Shown here: positions 1 to 8,699 of the stretch, piece after piece
How the letters are laid out: each line of letters opens with the position of its first letter
How positions within the stretch are numbered: position 1 is the first letter of the stretch
Source of the DNA: Deltaproteobacteria bacterium
Lineage (GTDB): Bacteria > Myxococcota_C > UBA6777
Direction of reading: 5' to 3'
Length of the DNA stretch: 43,245 nucleotides
NCBI GenBank assembly: GCA_002731275.1
Contig: PCBK01000169.1
Coordinates: 1-43,245 of the forward strand
Position numbers and translations under genes: made by a program
Notes under the pieces: model-generated
Database searches by the model: none
Seen by the model: only the letters and a program-made list of their open reading frames with translations
Told to the model about the DNA's origin: nothing

Positions 1-1
1 A

Positions 2-1135
2 CTCCGCCCCCATCGTTCTTCTGAAGTTCCTTTTCACTTCTTGTATGGTTCGCTCAAGCTCAAGTCTCCCTATTTATGGGATAAAAAGAGAAAGATGGGG
101 GTCAAGCCTCTTGCTGAGTGTCTGAAGGTTCCGGCCCATACATATACTCCTGCTTTACAAAAGGCACTTGTGGACTTTGGCATTGAAGAGTCTTTTTCTC
201 ATGCAACACAAAGGTTTACAGAGCACTATGGTTGAGAACCATCCACTTCTGCCTTACGAAGATTCACTTTAAAAATGGGAGAAGAAGCCCAGGAGTACGT
301 GGATACAAGACTTGTCCAAACTCAAAATGACTTTGAACAAAGTGAACGCGATAGACCTGGTGTAGACGAAATGATTGTCGAACTCGATGGCTGTTTTCTG
401 CGAACTGCTGAACTGGTCAAAAAAAGAGGCCGAGGAAAAACAAAAGTCCGGAAAATACAGAAGAAAAGACGGGTTGAAGAGTACAAGGAGGTCAGAGTTG
501 GGCTGGTTCGCTCAATCGATGATGTGAAGAAGGTCGCTGTTGCAAAAATGTCAGGTTATCCGGAGATATGTCAGCAGCTGTTTGAAGCGTCGATTGAAGC
601 AGGGTTGAGTTCAAAGACCCAGGTTGTCGGGATTGCCGACGGAGGCAATGGTCTTTTGGAAGAGTTGCAAACCCACTTTCCCGATATGACGTTCATTTTG
701 GATGTTTTTCACTTGAAAGAAAACATGTACGAAACAGCCGATGCAATGGGGTTTGTGGAAGAAGAAAAGGAGCAGTGGGTGAAGCAAAGATTTTCGATGA
801 TTTTCAAAGGAAAGGTAGAAAAAGCACTCGCTCTGATGAAGGAGGACTTATTAAAATCCGGCGTAAACGAAAGATTAGAGAGGTTGATAGGGTACATTGA
901 AAAGTTCAAGGAAGGGATGAGCTACAAAGAGTGTAAAGAAAGGGGATGGCCGATAGGATCGGGAGAAGTGGAGAGTGCGCATCGATATATTCCGCAGAAA
1001 AGGATGAAGTTGCCCGGAGCGTGGTGGAAAAAGGAGCACATCAACCCGATGTTGGCGATGAGAGTGGTCAGAGCAAACGGATGGTGGGATAGTTTTTGGG
1101 CGGAAAAGGATCAACTCCTTGAGATCGCATCGTAA
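2..1135 (+). pseudogene. ISKra4-family transposase, 5'-truncated by window edge and interrupted by an in-frame TGA
   Basis: One reading frame is open from base 2 to 232, meets TGA at 233-235, and continues in the same frame to 1135 with no frameshift, so the two open segments are one protein split by a single nonsense codon. The left part ends in TEHYG and the continuation reads EPSTSALRRF before the next Met at 275. The right part (286 aa from 275) has the marks of ISKra4-type DDE transposases: an IADGGNG block, ILDVFHLKEN, and near the end PIGSGEVESAHRYI followed by a W- and R-rich C-terminus. The real N-terminus lies left of the window. The TGA could have arisen from CGA by one transition. 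Either the copy is dead, or the two halves are made separately or by readthrough. Terminal inverted repeats could not be identified because the left end is missing. Confidence 0.8.
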
Positions 1136-1484
1136 ATGCGAAAATCAACAGCTTTTAATCGCACCCTTTACACCATTTACATATGATGTATCACACAAAT
1201 ATATTTACATAATGTTTCATACGATCAAAGAATAAACCAGACTCCCTCTCATCCCACCTTGATGATACAACCTCCTTGACAAAATGTTTGCACTCGCCGT
1301 AAACTGCGGTATTTTGTAAATACAAACCATCACATTTTCTGTGGAAAGTTTTCTCTCCCGCACAGAATGTGATAGATACAGTGGAACATATAGCGGGCAA
1401 AGAGTTCGAATAAAAGCGGACATTCAATTGTTCAACTGATGAAAGATCATTCTCCCGTGGTCAACAAATGACGAGGAAGAAGCG
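1136..1484. other. Intergenic region between the transposase and the cytochrome c biogenesis-like pair
   Basis: No convincing gene is seen. The first part probably contains the right end of the insertion sequence, whose exact boundary cannot be set without the left inverted repeat. The second part should carry the promoter of the gene starting at 1485. A good ribosome-binding site, GAGGAAG, lies just before the GTG start at 1485. Confidence 0.5.
1276..1305 (+). promoter_or_regulatory. Possible sigma70-type promoter
   Basis: TTGACA at 1276-1281 matches the -35 consensus exactly. TAAACT at 1300-1305, 18 bp later, matches four of six -10 positions. It points toward the gene at 1485 and would leave a leader of roughly 170 bases. 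This is pattern matching only. Confidence 0.25.
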
Positions 1485-2870
1485 GTGAAAAGTACGCTAA
1501 AGAGTATCACATATGCCCTGTTGTTATTGGGATGTACAGCTTACATCATCCCACAGCTCTCATTTGCTGCGCCTGCAGCACAAAGCCAGGATGAAGATGA
1601 TGATGTCATCGAACCAGGCGATGAGACACCAACAAAACGTAAAAAACCCAAGAAAAAACCACCTAAACGACGTTCAACAGAAACAGAAGACGAATCATCT
1701 GACACAGAGCTGTCCAAAGAGAAAGTCGCCGAAAAAACCACTGAAAAACCTGAAGAAAAGGCACCTGATGCAGGAACAGATAACACTGATGAACCTTCAG
1801 ATGATTCATCTTCAGACGAGTCCTCTAAAGAGACCAGCAACGCCGACGCTGGCAGTGGCACCCTCCCTCCAGAAAAACCAGCACAAGACGCAGCTCCAAC
1901 AAAAGAAACATCCCCCCCAACTCCAGTTCCCTCCGAGACCACAGCCAAAACGGCACCAGAGGTAGACAACAAAGCCGGTACAAGGCTTGTCATGGAGTTG
2001 CAATTCCTTTGGGGTATCGCGGTCTTATTGGCTCTGGCATTTTTGCTACAGCTCCTCAACTTTATACTCCCATTCCAAGCAATGAGCTTCCTATCGATGG
2101 GTGCCAATCTCCTGATATGGTTGACAGGACTCGGCTACGTTGGTGTCAATGCTTACAGGATCCTCGTCGTCGGACATGTGCCGGGAGACAGTCTCTACAC
2201 AGGGACATTATGGTTTTCGCTCATCGTGACCTTTGCTCACCTGCACAAAAGACGAACCTTCCGTAACATTTATATCAGCGCGCTTTTTGTGCTCCCCATT
2301 CTCCTCGGGAGTACAATCTGGTCCCTCTCAACAATCATCCCACTGCAAGCGACACCTGTTGCAGAGTTCTCTTCGACATGGCGACATATTGGGAACATTT
2401 GCATGTACACAGGCTTCGGATATCTTGCAACATCCGGAGCATGGCAACTCGCAGCTGGTTTCCTTGGTATTCTGGGACGAAGCCAGCGAGGAACAGGCTA
2501 TGGCTTAAAAGAACCGAGACAATGGGAAGAGTTTGGCCTGCAACCCACTTCACTTGCGATGTTCGCCTACCCCCTACTCACGATTGCATGGACAGGACAC
2601 TTACTGTGGTCGATGCAACAATTTGCCAATCCGTGGCAAGCGTGGTTTGTCGCTCCACGTACTTGGGCGGTTCTATTCTCCTGGCTCGTTTTGTCTGCCT
2701 ATTTTATGGCTGTTCGTATTCCCACGAAAAACAAACACGCTGAGTTCGAAAATTGGGACGCCCCAGAAAAAAGGGGCATCCTTCCAGGTCTCTTGCTCTT
2801 TGTTGCAAGTGCTGGAGGTGCCTTACTCTTTGTCGGCATGACTTATCTGCTCAAGCTCCTCCAAGGCTAA
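1485..2870 (+). CDS. Divergent CcsA/ResC-like cytochrome c biogenesis membrane protein with long acidic/Lys-rich linker
   Basis: The 461-residue protein starts with a signal-like hydrophobic segment (about 8-28), then a low-complexity stretch rich in D, E, S, T, P and K (about 33-165), then roughly eight membrane helices (about 175-457). The C-terminal part aligns by eye with the CcsA/ResC family: a Gly-rich helix with GHLLW (371-375), then a Trp cluster NPWQAW and PRTWAV before another helix, where family members carry the WWD haem-binding motif ending in WDPKETWA. Here the Asp-Pro-Lys-Glu core is replaced, so haem handling may be altered. The following gene is ResB-like, which supports a System II pair. 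GTG start, preceded by GAGGAAG. LLGC at 14-17 resembles a lipobox, but a lipoprotein with this topology is unlikely. An unrelated polytopic protein is possible. Confidence 0.55.
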   Translation: MKSTLKSITYALLLLGCTAYIIPQLSFAAPAAQSQDEDDDVIEPGDETPTKRKKPKKKPPKRRSTETEDESSDTELSKEKVAEKTTEKPEEKAPDAGTDNTDEPSDDSSSDESSKETSNADAGSGTLPPEKPAQDAAPTKETSPPTPVPSETTAKTAPEVDNKAGTRLVMELQFLWGIAVLLALAFLLQLLNFILPFQAMSFLSMGANLLIWLTGLGYVGVNAYRILVVGHVPGDSLYTGTLWFSLIVTFAHLHKRRTFRNIYISALFVLPILLGSTIWSLSTIIPLQATPVAEFSSTWRHIGNICMYTGFGYLATSGAWQLAAGFLGILGRSQRGTGYGLKEPRQWEEFGLQPTSLAMFAYPLLTIAWTGHLLWSMQQFANPWQAWFVAPRTWAVLFSWLVLSAYFMAVRIPTKNKHAEFENWDAPEKRGILPGLLLFVASAGGALLFVGMTYLLKLLQG

Positions 2871-2949
2871 AATGACTTTGAATGTCGCCTCCTACAACCA
2901 ATGACTTGGGGCAACGCCCCTTTCCTATACAAAAGGAAGGAATGACCTG

Positions 2950-5745
2950 ATGTTATCCATCCTACGCTTCATCGCCTCTCCAAAGACAACGGTCTTTTTG
3001 CTGTTACTTTTGGCCATCAGTATCGTGTTCTCCATCGCAGGCCCCAACACTCTGCAGACCCTTCGTTCCGCAGGCTTCGAGAAGGGATTGCAATCCTGGC
3101 CGTTCTTGATCGGCTTGGGTTTGCTGTTGCTCAACCAGCTCTTTGCTGTCTTCGTCCGTATCGGACGAAGCAGAAAAAAAGCCCCCTCTGTTGAAGAGGA
3201 AGAAGAAGATTTCATCGAGTGGGACACTCCACAAAATGAGTGGGAAACAGAGCTTGATGAGAAGCCCAAAAAAAAGCCCTCCAAGCCACTACCTCCCCCT
3301 CGTGCGATGGGGAAAGCTTCCTACGGCATCGACACAGTCTTACCAGCCAGCAACGTCAAAAGTTTGATCGAAACCCTCGGTTTTACAATCACAAGCGCTG
3401 AAGAACTTGGTGATGAAAAAGAGCAAATCGATGCGCGCAAAGGTCCCTCCAGCGCATGGTATACGCTCTTCATTCATCTCGGAGCTGTTGTCTTTTTAGC
3501 AGGTTGGCTCCTCTCCTTGTCCATGTACCCACTGCAAAAAGTGTCCGTTTACATGGGAAAAAACAACAAAGCCAACCTCAAAAAAACAGTTCACCCTCCG
3601 ATGATGAGTTGGTTGCAAAAGATCGGCCTCACAAAGGACAACAGCACCACATATCCCGCTCTCGATGTGAGCCTCGTCAATATGAAGCAGGAATTTCGCT
3701 CTTACCAGTACTTCAATCACACGTACAACAAACTCACCCCCAAGAAGAATAAACTCGATGTTGCCCAACAATCCGTAGACTCCCTCTTCATGAACTTGCG
3801 GAAACCAACGCTCAAACAGGCCAATTTAGAACGCCGCGTTGCTTTTTCAGCCTCCCTTGTCATCGGCGCAACCAAACAACCCATCTTGCTGCACCAAAAC
3901 CAAAGCATCCAACACAAAGGGTACAACATCACCCTCGCAAGAGCCTTCACAAAAGCGACACTTGACGTCGATGGAAAAAAAGTCGAGCTGACGTCCGGTG
4001 CCATGCACAAACTCTCCAAGACCAAATCACTCAAACTCCTGTACACAAAACATAACTCCGTCAATCCCACCGCTGGATGTCTCCAGGTCGCCGTGTTCGA
4101 AACCGTAAAGGGCAAACAAACACCGACCTTTGAAGGTTGTCTCCAAGCAGGTCAAAAGCTCCCAAAAAGCAACATCCCAGTCACGCTGTCCTCCATACAA
4201 CAAGGTGTACGTCTCCATTACAGACCAAGACTTGGATTTCTGCTCATTCTGTCAGGTCTGCTTTTGTTTGTATTTGGTTTTATCGGCTTCTGGTGGCCAC
4301 AAAGATACACCCTCTCCCTTGAGTGGAACCGGACAGAGAACAAGCTACAGCTCGAAGGAACAGGATACGATGTGATCCCAAGAGAGCTCGCCCATGGCAT
4401 CAGCGAAAGTCTCTACTTTCCTGCAAGCCAAATCAAATCACACCAGCGACAGAGCCCTTCGTCTCCTTCGTCACCTCCTGTCCCAACCCCACCACAGCGG
4501 CAAACAGTCGCGAATATCCAGGGACAACAAAGCCAAGCAGCCGTTGCAAATGTTCCCGCTCCCAACCAAAGACAAACACAACTTCACGGTCAACCAAGTC
4601 AGGCTCCCGCTCCCCAAGGGCAAACAGCACGGCAAGTGAAGGCACAATCACCTGCACCCCAACGACAGACGGCACAAAAGCGTGTCCCCCAAGCACAACA
4701 ACCCAAACCTACCGCACAAGCACCACAAAAACCTGCCGCTCAAGGACAAACTGCGAGACAGGTCACAAACCAACCCCAGGCCGCACAACGACAGACTGCT
4801 CAAAAACGCGTACCACAAGCACAACAACCCAAACCTGCCGCACAAAGACAAACACAGGCAAAAGCCGCTGCTCCTCAAGGACAAACTGCCCAAAAGACAG
4901 TACAAAAGCAAACGGCACAGCAAGTGAAGACACAATCACCTGCACCCCAACGACAAACAGCACAAAAACGCATCCCCCAAGCACAACAACCCAAACAGGC
5001 ACCGCAAGCGCCACAAAAACCTGCCGCACAAGGACAAACCGCGAGACAGGTCACAAAACAACCTGCAGCGCAAAGCACAGCAGGTATCGGCGCATTCAAT
5101 CAACAGGTCGCTCCTCCCAAGGCCAAGAAAAGCACCACCGCTGCTCACGGCACTTCGCAACCCAAAACAGCGGACATCTCAGTCAAATCAAGCCCCTCTC
5201 CGATGAGACAGACCGCCGAATTCTCTGCAAGTGACGTCAATGTCGCCACAAAAGACGCTCCAGCCTCCTCAAGCACTGCACGTAAAAGTACAGGCACGAA
5301 AAAAACTGTCATCTCTTCGGATTCGACAAAGAACCGCCCCAAGCAAACGCGCCCTCAACCTGTGCTTCGTGTCGCCCCTGAAGAACTACTTGGCGAAAGA
5401 CAAGACTCCTCTAAAGCGACTGAACCAGAGATCAAACCGTTCAAAAAACCTGCTGCAAAACAAGCAGCGAAAAAAGCACAGGAACCCAAGGCTGTCGCTC
5501 CCATTGCACCACCAAAGCAAAAAGCCCCCCCCAAACCAGCTGCACCAAAACCAGCTGCTCCTCAGAAAAAAGTGGTCGCCAAAGAGCCTGTCGCTGTTCC
5601 CAAGGCAACAAATCAAAAAAACTCTCTGGATATCGATTCCTTACTTGGAAAAGACAAGGAAAAGAAGAACAACGCCATGATCGATGATCTCGATATCGAC
5701 TCACTTTTCGATGACTTTGAGGAAAACCTCACAAAGAAGAAGTAA
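2950..5745 (+). CDS. ResB-like cytochrome c biogenesis protein with a long P/A/Q-rich C-terminal tail
   Basis: The 931-residue product has the ResB layout: two N-terminal membrane helices (about 12-31 and 50-70), a third beginning at YTLFIHLGAVVFLAG (171-185), a predicted extracytoplasmic domain of about 230 residues, and a fourth helix near 426-450 (FLLILSGLLLFVFG). ResB normally works with CcsA/ResC to deliver haem to apocytochromes c across the membrane, and a CcsA-like gene lies 79 bp upstream. After residue about 490 comes an unusual tail of about 440 residues dominated by Q, A, P, K and T, with three near-copies of a unit of about 49 residues. The tail ends in an acidic segment with LDIDSLL and LDIDSLF. 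An acidic/Lys-rich insert also sits between helices 2 and 3. Start at 2950 chosen for AAGGAAGG at 2933-2940. It converges with the next gene, with 7 bp between the stops. Confidence 0.65.
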   Translation: MLSILRFIASPKTTVFLLLLLAISIVFSIAGPNTLQTLRSAGFEKGLQSWPFLIGLGLLLLNQLFAVFVRIGRSRKKAPSVEEEEEDFIEWDTPQNEWETELDEKPKKKPSKPLPPPRAMGKASYGIDTVLPASNVKSLIETLGFTITSAEELGDEKEQIDARKGPSSAWYTLFIHLGAVVFLAGWLLSLSMYPLQKVSVYMGKNNKANLKKTVHPPMMSWLQKIGLTKDNSTTYPALDVSLVNMKQEFRSYQYFNHTYNKLTPKKNKLDVAQQSVDSLFMNLRKPTLKQANLERRVAFSASLVIGATKQPILLHQNQSIQHKGYNITLARAFTKATLDVDGKKVELTSGAMHKLSKTKSLKLLYTKHNSVNPTAGCLQVAVFETVKGKQTPTFEGCLQAGQKLPKSNIPVTLSSIQQGVRLHYRPRLGFLLILSGLLLFVFGFIGFWWPQRYTLSLEWNRTENKLQLEGTGYDVIPRELAHGISESLYFPASQIKSHQRQSPSSPSSPPVPTPPQRQTVANIQGQQSQAAVANVPAPNQRQTQLHGQPSQAPAPQGQTARQVKAQSPAPQRQTAQKRVPQAQQPKPTAQAPQKPAAQGQTARQVTNQPQAAQRQTAQKRVPQAQQPKPAAQRQTQAKAAAPQGQTAQKTVQKQTAQQVKTQSPAPQRQTAQKRIPQAQQPKQAPQAPQKPAAQGQTARQVTKQPAAQSTAGIGAFNQQVAPPKAKKSTTAAHGTSQPKTADISVKSSPSPMRQTAEFSASDVNVATKDAPASSSTARKSTGTKKTVISSDSTKNRPKQTRPQPVLRVAPEELLGERQDSSKATEPEIKPFKKPAAKQAAKKAQEPKAVAPIAPPKQKAPPKPAAPKPAAPQKKVVAKEPVAVPKATNQKNSLDIDSLLGKDKEKKNNAMIDDLDIDSLFDDFEENLTKKK
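4612..5070 (+). repeat. Three tandem copies of a unit of about 140-150 bp inside the ResB-like tail
   Basis: The tail repeats a block containing QRQTAQKRVPQAQQPK and then GQTARQV or GQTAQKT. Copies begin near 4642, 4784 and 4931. Copies one and three are closest (both include SPAPQRQTAQKR and PQKPAAQGQTARQVT); copy two is rearranged. Similarity is visible in DNA as well as protein, which suggests expansion by slippage or unequal recombination. Confidence 0.8.
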
Positions 5746-5752
5746 TCCCCCA

Positions 5753-8638
5753 CTAAGCGAACAACCTCTCCCTAACACTCTCCGGTGCATCCGATCTCTT
5801 GAGTAATTGCTCCATAAACTCTTTCTCTTCCTGCCCCCAACTCACTGCACGAAATCCCTCAAGCACACTCCAGATTCGATGTGTGTCATGTCCAGCTTCG
5901 CACAACCACACAGCTGACAACAACAATTGCAATACACGCCGATACGCAGTCCCTCCCCAAAGCGCAATCCTGATCACCTGATCAACATCACCATCCACTG
6001 CAAATTGGTACAATCTCCTTCGGCTCGTTTCGACGGAATCACTCATCATCTGATGAGCACGGAGACTCAAGTGGAAAGTCCGCGCAAATTGGTTCCACAC
6101 ATCACCTGGTTCTCTTTCGGGATCCGGCAAGAAAGCCGTGAAAGAGAGCGAAAAGTCATCCCATACAAGATCCATCCTCTGGAAAGCATCAAATTTACGA
6201 GCAATGAACTCGTCATTCGCAAAGAGTTCCCACAACTCTTGCCTGTATCCCTCTCTTTCAAGAAGTGTCAGTCCTTCGTGCTTTGACAACGCAGCGAGAT
6301 GATACACCCGAAAACGAAGATCATATAGATCCTTATCAAGGGCTTTGGAGTGACAAAATTGATACAACGGTAAATGGAGCTGTAATGCCTCGTCTCTTGG
6401 GTGAAATCGTTTTCGAACATACTCTCGAAAGCGACTGTGAAACAGCCTGTACATATCACCACTGAATACCAACAACTTATTGATAGACGCACGTCTTTCA
6501 GCGACTTCATCCGGCGTCATTCCCCGCTCACCGTGTGACAATCGTGTAAAGACCTTGGCAAACATGTCGTCGCTCCCTTGCTCTGGCATGACGGACAACA
6601 TCCCAAGTAAACGATGAAGAAAGTAATCATGTTTCACAGATAACTGATTCCAAAACTGATCAAACAACGCCGTGAGACTTTGTGGAACAGTCTCAGGCCT
6701 AACAGGATCAACATCTCCGTCTTCGAGACGATCGGAGATAAAGCGCAACACAAAGGGGTCGGCAAAATCATCTTCGTGGCTTTGTGTCGCAGTCTTCCAG
6801 ATGGCCTCCAACGTCTCCTTGGGGATCGACTCACGACCTGTCACCTGAAGGAGCATCTCCTCCATCTCACCCCACGAAAGTCCCGACAATGGATCACACC
6901 CTTCAAGCACCGTCACTTTCGTTTCGTCATACGGAAGTTGCTCCGCTACAAGCTCGTTCAACCCATCCCGATCAACCCTGTAGCTCACGAGAATCTGCAT
7001 ATTGGATGGCAACATTTGCGCATCTGGCAACACAGAAGGAATCGAAGTCCCCCCTGCCGAACTCATCCCTTCGTCGAGCGCGTCGACAATCAGTATGACT
7101 CTCTGCCCCTCCTTCAACTCTGCAATACGCTTCAATCGCTCAGAAAACATACGCTCAAGCAAATCAATACTCGTTGGGTACTCCTTTGTCTCGCCCTCCA
7201 AAAAGGAATCGATCTGTGCAAGAACAGAACGCAAAAACACGACAGGATGGTCTCGACCATCGACATTTGCGCAAAAATGCCACACAGGGAACACCCCCTC
7301 AGGCCATTCTTCATCTCTCTGGAATCGATCGTAAAACCATGCAAGAAGCGCTGTTTTTCCCATACCACCAAGAGCTTTCATCACACCGACAGGCCGCTTC
7401 GGTGATGCCAAAAACGATGCAATCGCTTGTAATTGCAGTGTGCGGCCAACAAATCGCTCAAGATGAAAGGATGCAATCCCCGAAAAATCAAGCTGCGCAT
7501 GTTGAGGCAGCTTGGTGACAGGGATCTCACGTAAAAATGACAAAAATTGTTGATATGGGAAGTGCAACTGTCTGTGATCTTGACTGCGTGCATACCGATA
7601 CGAGATAAATTCGAGATGCTCGTTGTCCCAACCATTCAAAAAGAAGACCTCATTGAGATCCTGAACATCCCCTTCATGTTCATGCACTTCGAGATAGTGA
7701 AGTAGCGGACCAAGCGGGAACACATGGGAATCTTCACCTCTCCTTATACAAACAGGAGCTTTGTATTCCAACAAGTGGTGTATCTTTTTGTGCAGTCGGA
7801 ACAATCCATCCTGATCGAGAAAGACAGGACTACCTCCAGTACAATCCACCCCAAACTCATCTTGCACATAGACAATCTGCCATCCCTCCAGAAAATGAAT
7901 CGATTGGTAAAGAGCTTCAACTTTCTTGGCCGCTTGTGCGATCTCTTCCTCTGAAAATGAGTGCGTTCCATGTAATAGCTGATTGCGAAATTGTACGAGC
8001 TCCTGAAACAACACCGTCATCGACAACCCCTTGCGATTGCCAGGGAAAGGACGACGCTTTTTGAGGAGCCCCTTTAACTCTCCCAAAAACACAGCATCTT
8101 CATACCCTCCACACTCCCCGACCAACAAATCAATGAGCCCTTTCCACGTCCCATCAGCAGGCGTGCGAAGGCTCTCAACGACCTCTTGATTGACTCGTGC
8201 ATCTGGTGCTTCCAGCACATACACATACTCACAAATACACATCGCAGAGAGTACACGCAGCGCCAACCCATTCAAGGAAGCTACGAGGTAAGGAAAGTTC
8301 GAGGAACCATAGCCTTTTTGGTACTTCTCAAACTCAAGCACAAACTCACGCAATTTATACCCCAATGGATAGGGTAACGTCGCCGACAGCTCGCGCAAGT
8401 TGATCTCCTCTTCAACCCGCTTCTTCTTTTTCTTCTTGAACCTGGACCAAAATTGCCCAAGCAACGCACCAGGATGCCCTTTCAAAGAGCCTCGGTCCAT
8501 TACTTCTTTGAACAATACTTGGCATCGCTCACTGATGAGACCTCTATCACAATCAGGCTGGCTTGCCAGTTTACATAATTCTTGATAGGTTGCTTTCTCA
8601 GAAGCTTCGAATGATTCGACCAACGCATCCAGTTTCAT
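5753..8638 (-). CDS. HEPN-like plus STAND-type P-loop NTPase (candidate defence or signalling ATPase)
   Basis: The 961-residue protein has an N-terminal helical region (about 85-250) resembling Swt1/HEPN-type modules: PYPLGYKLREF, then DGTWKGLIDLL, then VQFRNQLLHG, whose R218 and H223 form the Rx4H motif of HEPN ribonucleases. A linker domain follows (about 255-390, with PLGPLLHYLEV and LEFISYRYA). The NTPase begins at FVGRTLQLQ. Its Walker A is ALGGMGKTALL (422-432, K428), Walker B is VILIVDALDE (514-523), and ILVSYRVD (549-556) is a likely sensor region. LFHSRFREYV resembles the winged-helix part of STAND proteins. The last 200 residues show no repeats I recognise. STAND proteins act as ligand-triggered oligomerising switches, and many are antiphage. 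It is the last gene of an apparent operon after rsgA and a repeat lipoprotein, 61 bp downstream of the latter. The ribosome-binding site is weak. The target and trigger are unknown. Confidence 0.75.
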   Translation of the reverse strand: MKLDALVESFEASEKATYQELCKLASQPDCDRGLISERCQVLFKEVMDRGSLKGHPGALLGQFWSRFKKKKKKRVEEEINLRELSATLPYPLGYKLREFVLEFEKYQKGYGSSNFPYLVASLNGLALRVLSAMCICEYVYVLEAPDARVNQEVVESLRTPADGTWKGLIDLLVGECGGYEDAVFLGELKGLLKKRRPFPGNRKGLSMTVLFQELVQFRNQLLHGTHSFSEEEIAQAAKKVEALYQSIHFLEGWQIVYVQDEFGVDCTGGSPVFLDQDGLFRLHKKIHHLLEYKAPVCIRRGEDSHVFPLGPLLHYLEVHEHEGDVQDLNEVFFLNGWDNEHLEFISYRYARSQDHRQLHFPYQQFLSFLREIPVTKLPQHAQLDFSGIASFHLERFVGRTLQLQAIASFLASPKRPVGVMKALGGMGKTALLAWFYDRFQRDEEWPEGVFPVWHFCANVDGRDHPVVFLRSVLAQIDSFLEGETKEYPTSIDLLERMFSERLKRIAELKEGQRVILIVDALDEGMSSAGGTSIPSVLPDAQMLPSNMQILVSYRVDRDGLNELVAEQLPYDETKVTVLEGCDPLSGLSWGEMEEMLLQVTGRESIPKETLEAIWKTATQSHEDDFADPFVLRFISDRLEDGDVDPVRPETVPQSLTALFDQFWNQLSVKHDYFLHRLLGMLSVMPEQGSDDMFAKVFTRLSHGERGMTPDEVAERRASINKLLVFSGDMYRLFHSRFREYVRKRFHPRDEALQLHLPLYQFCHSKALDKDLYDLRFRVYHLAALSKHEGLTLLEREGYRQELWELFANDEFIARKFDAFQRMDLVWDDFSLSFTAFLPDPEREPGDVWNQFARTFHLSLRAHQMMSDSVETSRRRLYQFAVDGDVDQVIRIALWGGTAYRRVLQLLLSAVWLCEAGHDTHRIWSVLEGFRAVSWGQEEKEFMEQLLKRSDAPESVRERLFA

Positions 8639-8699
8639 TCTTATTCATTCGCTCTGTTTGGGCTTTTGTACATATAAGACGGATAGCTAACGTTCGTTC

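Noticed and set aside
1541-2107. 188-codon minus-strand frame opposite the CcsA-like gene
   Set aside because: It is the complement of the low-complexity D/E/S/K linker and has a repetitive S/G/V composition with no ribosome-binding site.
2908-2920. GGGGC-AAC-GCCCC hairpin between the CcsA-like and ResB-like genes as a terminator
   Set aside because: The stem is only 5 bp with three T's after it, and the two genes look functionally paired, so termination there is not supported.
4612-5070. CRISPR-like array in the repeated part of the ResB-like gene
   Set aside because: The repeats are in frame, protein-coding, of unequal length and adjacent without spacers.
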